From contig JANJUF010000051.1 of assembly GCA_024710705.1 (NCBI GenBank), positions 1 through 64,000 of the forward strand: 64,000 nucleotides of DNA, in the 5' to 3' direction. Within the stretch, counting starts at the first letter, position 1. Each line of letters begins with the position of its first letter. Shown here one piece after another: positions 61,534 through 64,000 of the stretch. The notes below the pieces were generated by a model, which was not told where the DNA came from, searched no databases, and was given only the letters and a program-made list of their open reading frames with translations. The stretch is from Gemmatimonadaceae bacterium (GTDB lineage: Bacteria; Gemmatimonadota; Gemmatimonadetes; Gemmatimonadales; Gemmatimonadaceae). Position numbers and translations under genes: made by a program.

Positions 61534-63468
61534 ATGCATCTGCGCGCCCTCGCCCTCGTTCTCCTCGTTCCCCTTTCCGTCACGGCCCAGGCTGACACCA
61601 CGCGCCTCCCGGCCACGGTGGTCACGGCCACGCGGATTCCCACCGCCGCCGACGCACAGACGGCCACCGTCACCGTCCTCGATGGAGCCACGCTGCGCGC
61701 CGAGGGCCTCACGCACGTGGGTGACGCGCTCCGTCGCGTGCCGGGGCTCGCCCTGGCCCGCACCTCGTCGTTCGGTTCACAGCAGGCACTGTTCCTGCGC
61801 GGCGGACAGAGCAACTACGTGCGCGTCCTGGTGGACGGCGTGGCCCTCAACGAACCCGGCGGCGTGCTCGACCTCGGCCGCATCACGTTGGATGACGTCG
61901 CGCGCATCGAAGTCGTGCGCGGCCCGGCCAGCGTACTGTACGGCTCGGAGGCCGTCACCGGCGTGATCCAGATCTTCACCCGCTCGGGCGGGGGACCCAC
62001 CAAGTGGCGTGCCGAGCTCGGCGGCGGTTCCTACGGCGCGCAGCGCGGCTCGTTGGGGGCCAGCGGTGCCGCAGGCAAGTTCGACTGGAGTCTCCAGGGC
62101 GACCGGCATCACACGGACGGCATCCTCGCGTTCAACAACGCCTACCAGAACGATGGCGTGACGGGCGCGCTCGCGTTCGCCCCGGATGCGCGCAGCGACA
62201 TCAAGCTCACGTCGCGATTCAATGCGTCGCAGTACCAGTATCCCACCGGCAGCGACGGCAGCGTCGAGGACCGCAACGCCGAGCGGACGGAGCGTCGGCT
62301 GATGCTCGGGCTCGAGGCTGGCCGGCGGTGGACGGATCGCGTGGAGTCGCGCGCGCAGTTCACGGCCATGGACATGCGGCCTCGCACCACCGACCGCGCC
62401 GACGATGCCGCGGACACGGTGGGGTTCTATGGCTATCTCGCCAATGCGACGGTGAAGCGTCGCATGGTGGACGCGCGCAGCACCGCCCGCCTCGGCACGG
62501 CGCAGTTCCTGACCCTCGGCGGCGAGTGGAGTCGCGACACGGAGACCAGCTCGTCGGTATCGCTGAGTGAGTTCGGCGATTTCCCCGGCAGCTTCCGGGC
62601 GGCGCGCGAGAACCGCGCGGCCTACGCCCAGACGCATGGTGAGGCGGGAGCGTTCACCTATACGCTTGGCGGGCGCCTCGACGAGAACTCGGCGTTCGGA
62701 CGTTTCGAGACGGCGCGCGTCGGCGCCGCCTGGCGCATTGGCGCGCCGCTGCGCGTGCGGGCCTCGGCCGGCACCGCGTTCAAGGCGCCAAGCTTCTTCG
62801 AGAACTTCGCCTCCGGCTTCACGGTGGGGAACGCGGACCTGCGGCCGGAGCGCTCGCGCTCGGCGGACCTCGGCATCGAGCTGACGCTGCCGCATGGCAC
62901 CGGCATCCGGCTCACCGGCTTCACCCAACGCTTCCGCGACCTGATCCAGTACACCGGCGCGCCACCGGCCATGGGCGACCCCAACTACTACAACATCGCC
63001 AAGGCCAATGCCGGCGGCGTGGAGTTCGAGGCCAGTTTCCTCGCCGCCACCGGGCTCGCGACCACCATCGCCCACACGTGGACGGACACGCGCGTGGTGG
63101 ATGCCGGCTTCGAGACCGCGCCCGAGGCCAACTTCGTGGAGGGGGGTCGGCTGCTGCGTCGCCCGTCCCACGTGACCAGCATCCAGCTGCGCCGGCCGAT
63201 CGGGGAGGTGGGGACCCTCTCGGCCACCATACTCCGCACCGGCGAACGGGAGGATCGCGATTTCGCCACCTGGCCGGCAACGATTGTGATGCTGCCGCCG
63301 TTCACCGCGGTGGACGTCTCGTCGGACCTGCGGCTGCCGAACCTGCTCGGCAGCAGCGCCCGGCTGCTCCTGCGGGCCGAGAACCTGTTCGACGTGCGCA
63401 CGCAGCAGATCGCTGGATTCGCGTCGCCCGGCCGCATCCTCTACGCGGGACTTAGATTGGAGCGGTGA
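61534..63468 (+). CDS. btuB: TonB-dependent cobalamin receptor
   Basis: Signal peptide, TVVTATRIPTAAD TonB-box region, plug motif VRGPASVLYGSEAVTGVIQIFT; riboswitch operon context. Confidence 0.9.
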   Translation: MHLRALALVLLVPLSVTAQADTTRLPATVVTATRIPTAADAQTATVTVLDGATLRAEGLTHVGDALRRVPGLALARTSSFGSQQALFLRGGQSNYVRVLVDGVALNEPGGVLDLGRITLDDVARIEVVRGPASVLYGSEAVTGVIQIFTRSGGGPTKWRAELGGGSYGAQRGSLGASGAAGKFDWSLQGDRHHTDGILAFNNAYQNDGVTGALAFAPDARSDIKLTSRFNASQYQYPTGSDGSVEDRNAERTERRLMLGLEAGRRWTDRVESRAQFTAMDMRPRTTDRADDAADTVGFYGYLANATVKRRMVDARSTARLGTAQFLTLGGEWSRDTETSSSVSLSEFGDFPGSFRAARENRAAYAQTHGEAGAFTYTLGGRLDENSAFGRFETARVGAAWRIGAPLRVRASAGTAFKAPSFFENFASGFTVGNADLRPERSRSADLGIELTLPHGTGIRLTGFTQRFRDLIQYTGAPPAMGDPNYYNIAKANAGGVEFEASFLAATGLATTIAHTWTDTRVVDAGFETAPEANFVEGGRLLRRPSHVTSIQLRRPIGEVGTLSATILRTGEREDRDFATWPATIVMLPPFTAVDVSSDLRLPNLLGSSARLLLRAENLFDVRTQQIAGFASPGRILYAGLRLER

Positions 63469-64000
63469 TCGAGACCGCGGCGATCGTCCTTCATTGCTTT
63501 GACTATCGCGAGACGAGCCGGATCGTACGGCTCGCCACGCGAGAGGTCGGGGTCGTGTCGGCGATCGCCCGCGGGGCCCGGCGGCCGAAGAGCCGCTTCG
63601 GGCAGGGGCTGGACCTCTTCACGAGCGGCAGCGCGCAGTTGGTGATGCATCCCTCGCGCGACCTGCACACGCTGGCCTCATTCGATGCATCGCGGGCGCG
63701 GCCGCTGCTGGCGGGATCGCTGCGGCGCTTCGGGGCAGCGGCGGCCATCGGAGAGCTGTGCCTGCGATTCGGGACCGAGGCCACCGCCGGCGTGCACGAC
63801 GCGCTCGAAGGGGGCTTCGACCGACTCGAGACCGCCGACGACGCGAGCGTGGCGGCGCGCGCGCTGGCTGCGGGGTGGCGCATCGTGGCCGAGTTGGGAT
63901 TCGCGCCCTCGCTCGAGGAGTGCGCGCTGTGCCATCGCACGCTGGGTGACGACGAGGAAGTGCGGTTCGCGCACCGCGCCGGTGGGGCCGTGTGTGCCAC
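63465..64000 (+). CDS. recO: DNA repair protein RecO (3' truncated by window edge)
   Basis: GTG start 63465; IVLHCFDYRETSRIVRLATREVGVVSAIARGARRPKSRFG, CALCHRTLG zinc-finger half. Confidence 0.88.
   Translation, partial: MIETAAIVLHCFDYRETSRIVRLATREVGVVSAIARGARRPKSRFGQGLDLFTSGSAQLVMHPSRDLHTLASFDASRARPLLAGSLRRFGAAAAIGELCLRFGTEATAGVHDALEGGFDRLETADDASVAARALAAGWRIVAELGFAPSLEECALCHRTLGDDEEVRFAHRAGGAVCA

Overview
High-GC bacterial chromosomal window with densely packed genes, mostly on the + strand. Gene content and protein style suggest Gemmatimonadota, but this is inference. From left to right: a dcw cell-wall/division cluster (mraY-murD-ftsW-murG-murC-ftsQ-ftsA-ftsZ, no murB/ddl in the run); an M23 peptidase, a vWA-like membrane protein, ftsY and recG; a CHASE/PAS histidine kinase and a convergent SET-domain protein; asparaginase and asnS; deoC and a two-domain ALDH16-like aldehyde dehydrogenase; a minus-strand mazG-tgt-propeller operon; alr-deoB-cdd; two lineage-type secreted proteins, a receiver/kinase hybrid, miaB, comEC, fbp, methylmalonyl-CoA mutase large subunit, FmdB-type zinc ribbon, argS, PfkB kinase and purM; a riboflavin operon with nusB; a complete mannose-family PTS with HPr kinase (hpf-hprK-IIA-IIB-IIC-IID-HPr-EI); metK, a bifunctional-nuclease-family protein, a cobalamin riboswitch with terminator, btuF-btuC-btuD-btuB, and partial recO. 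No tRNA, rRNA, CRISPR array, transposase or phage gene was recognised. The most unusual signals are two families of short palindromic repeats built from tandem 7-mers (GACGGAA-type) or 8-mers (CACGAAGG-type). One 7-mer palindrome lies in frame inside the aldehyde dehydrogenase ORF at its interdomain linker, one brackets the ftsA-ftsZ leader, one 8-mer palindrome sits between argS and the PfkB gene, and a truncated 8-mer copy lies where two convergent genes end. All calls come from reading the sequence and supplied translations; no database search was run.
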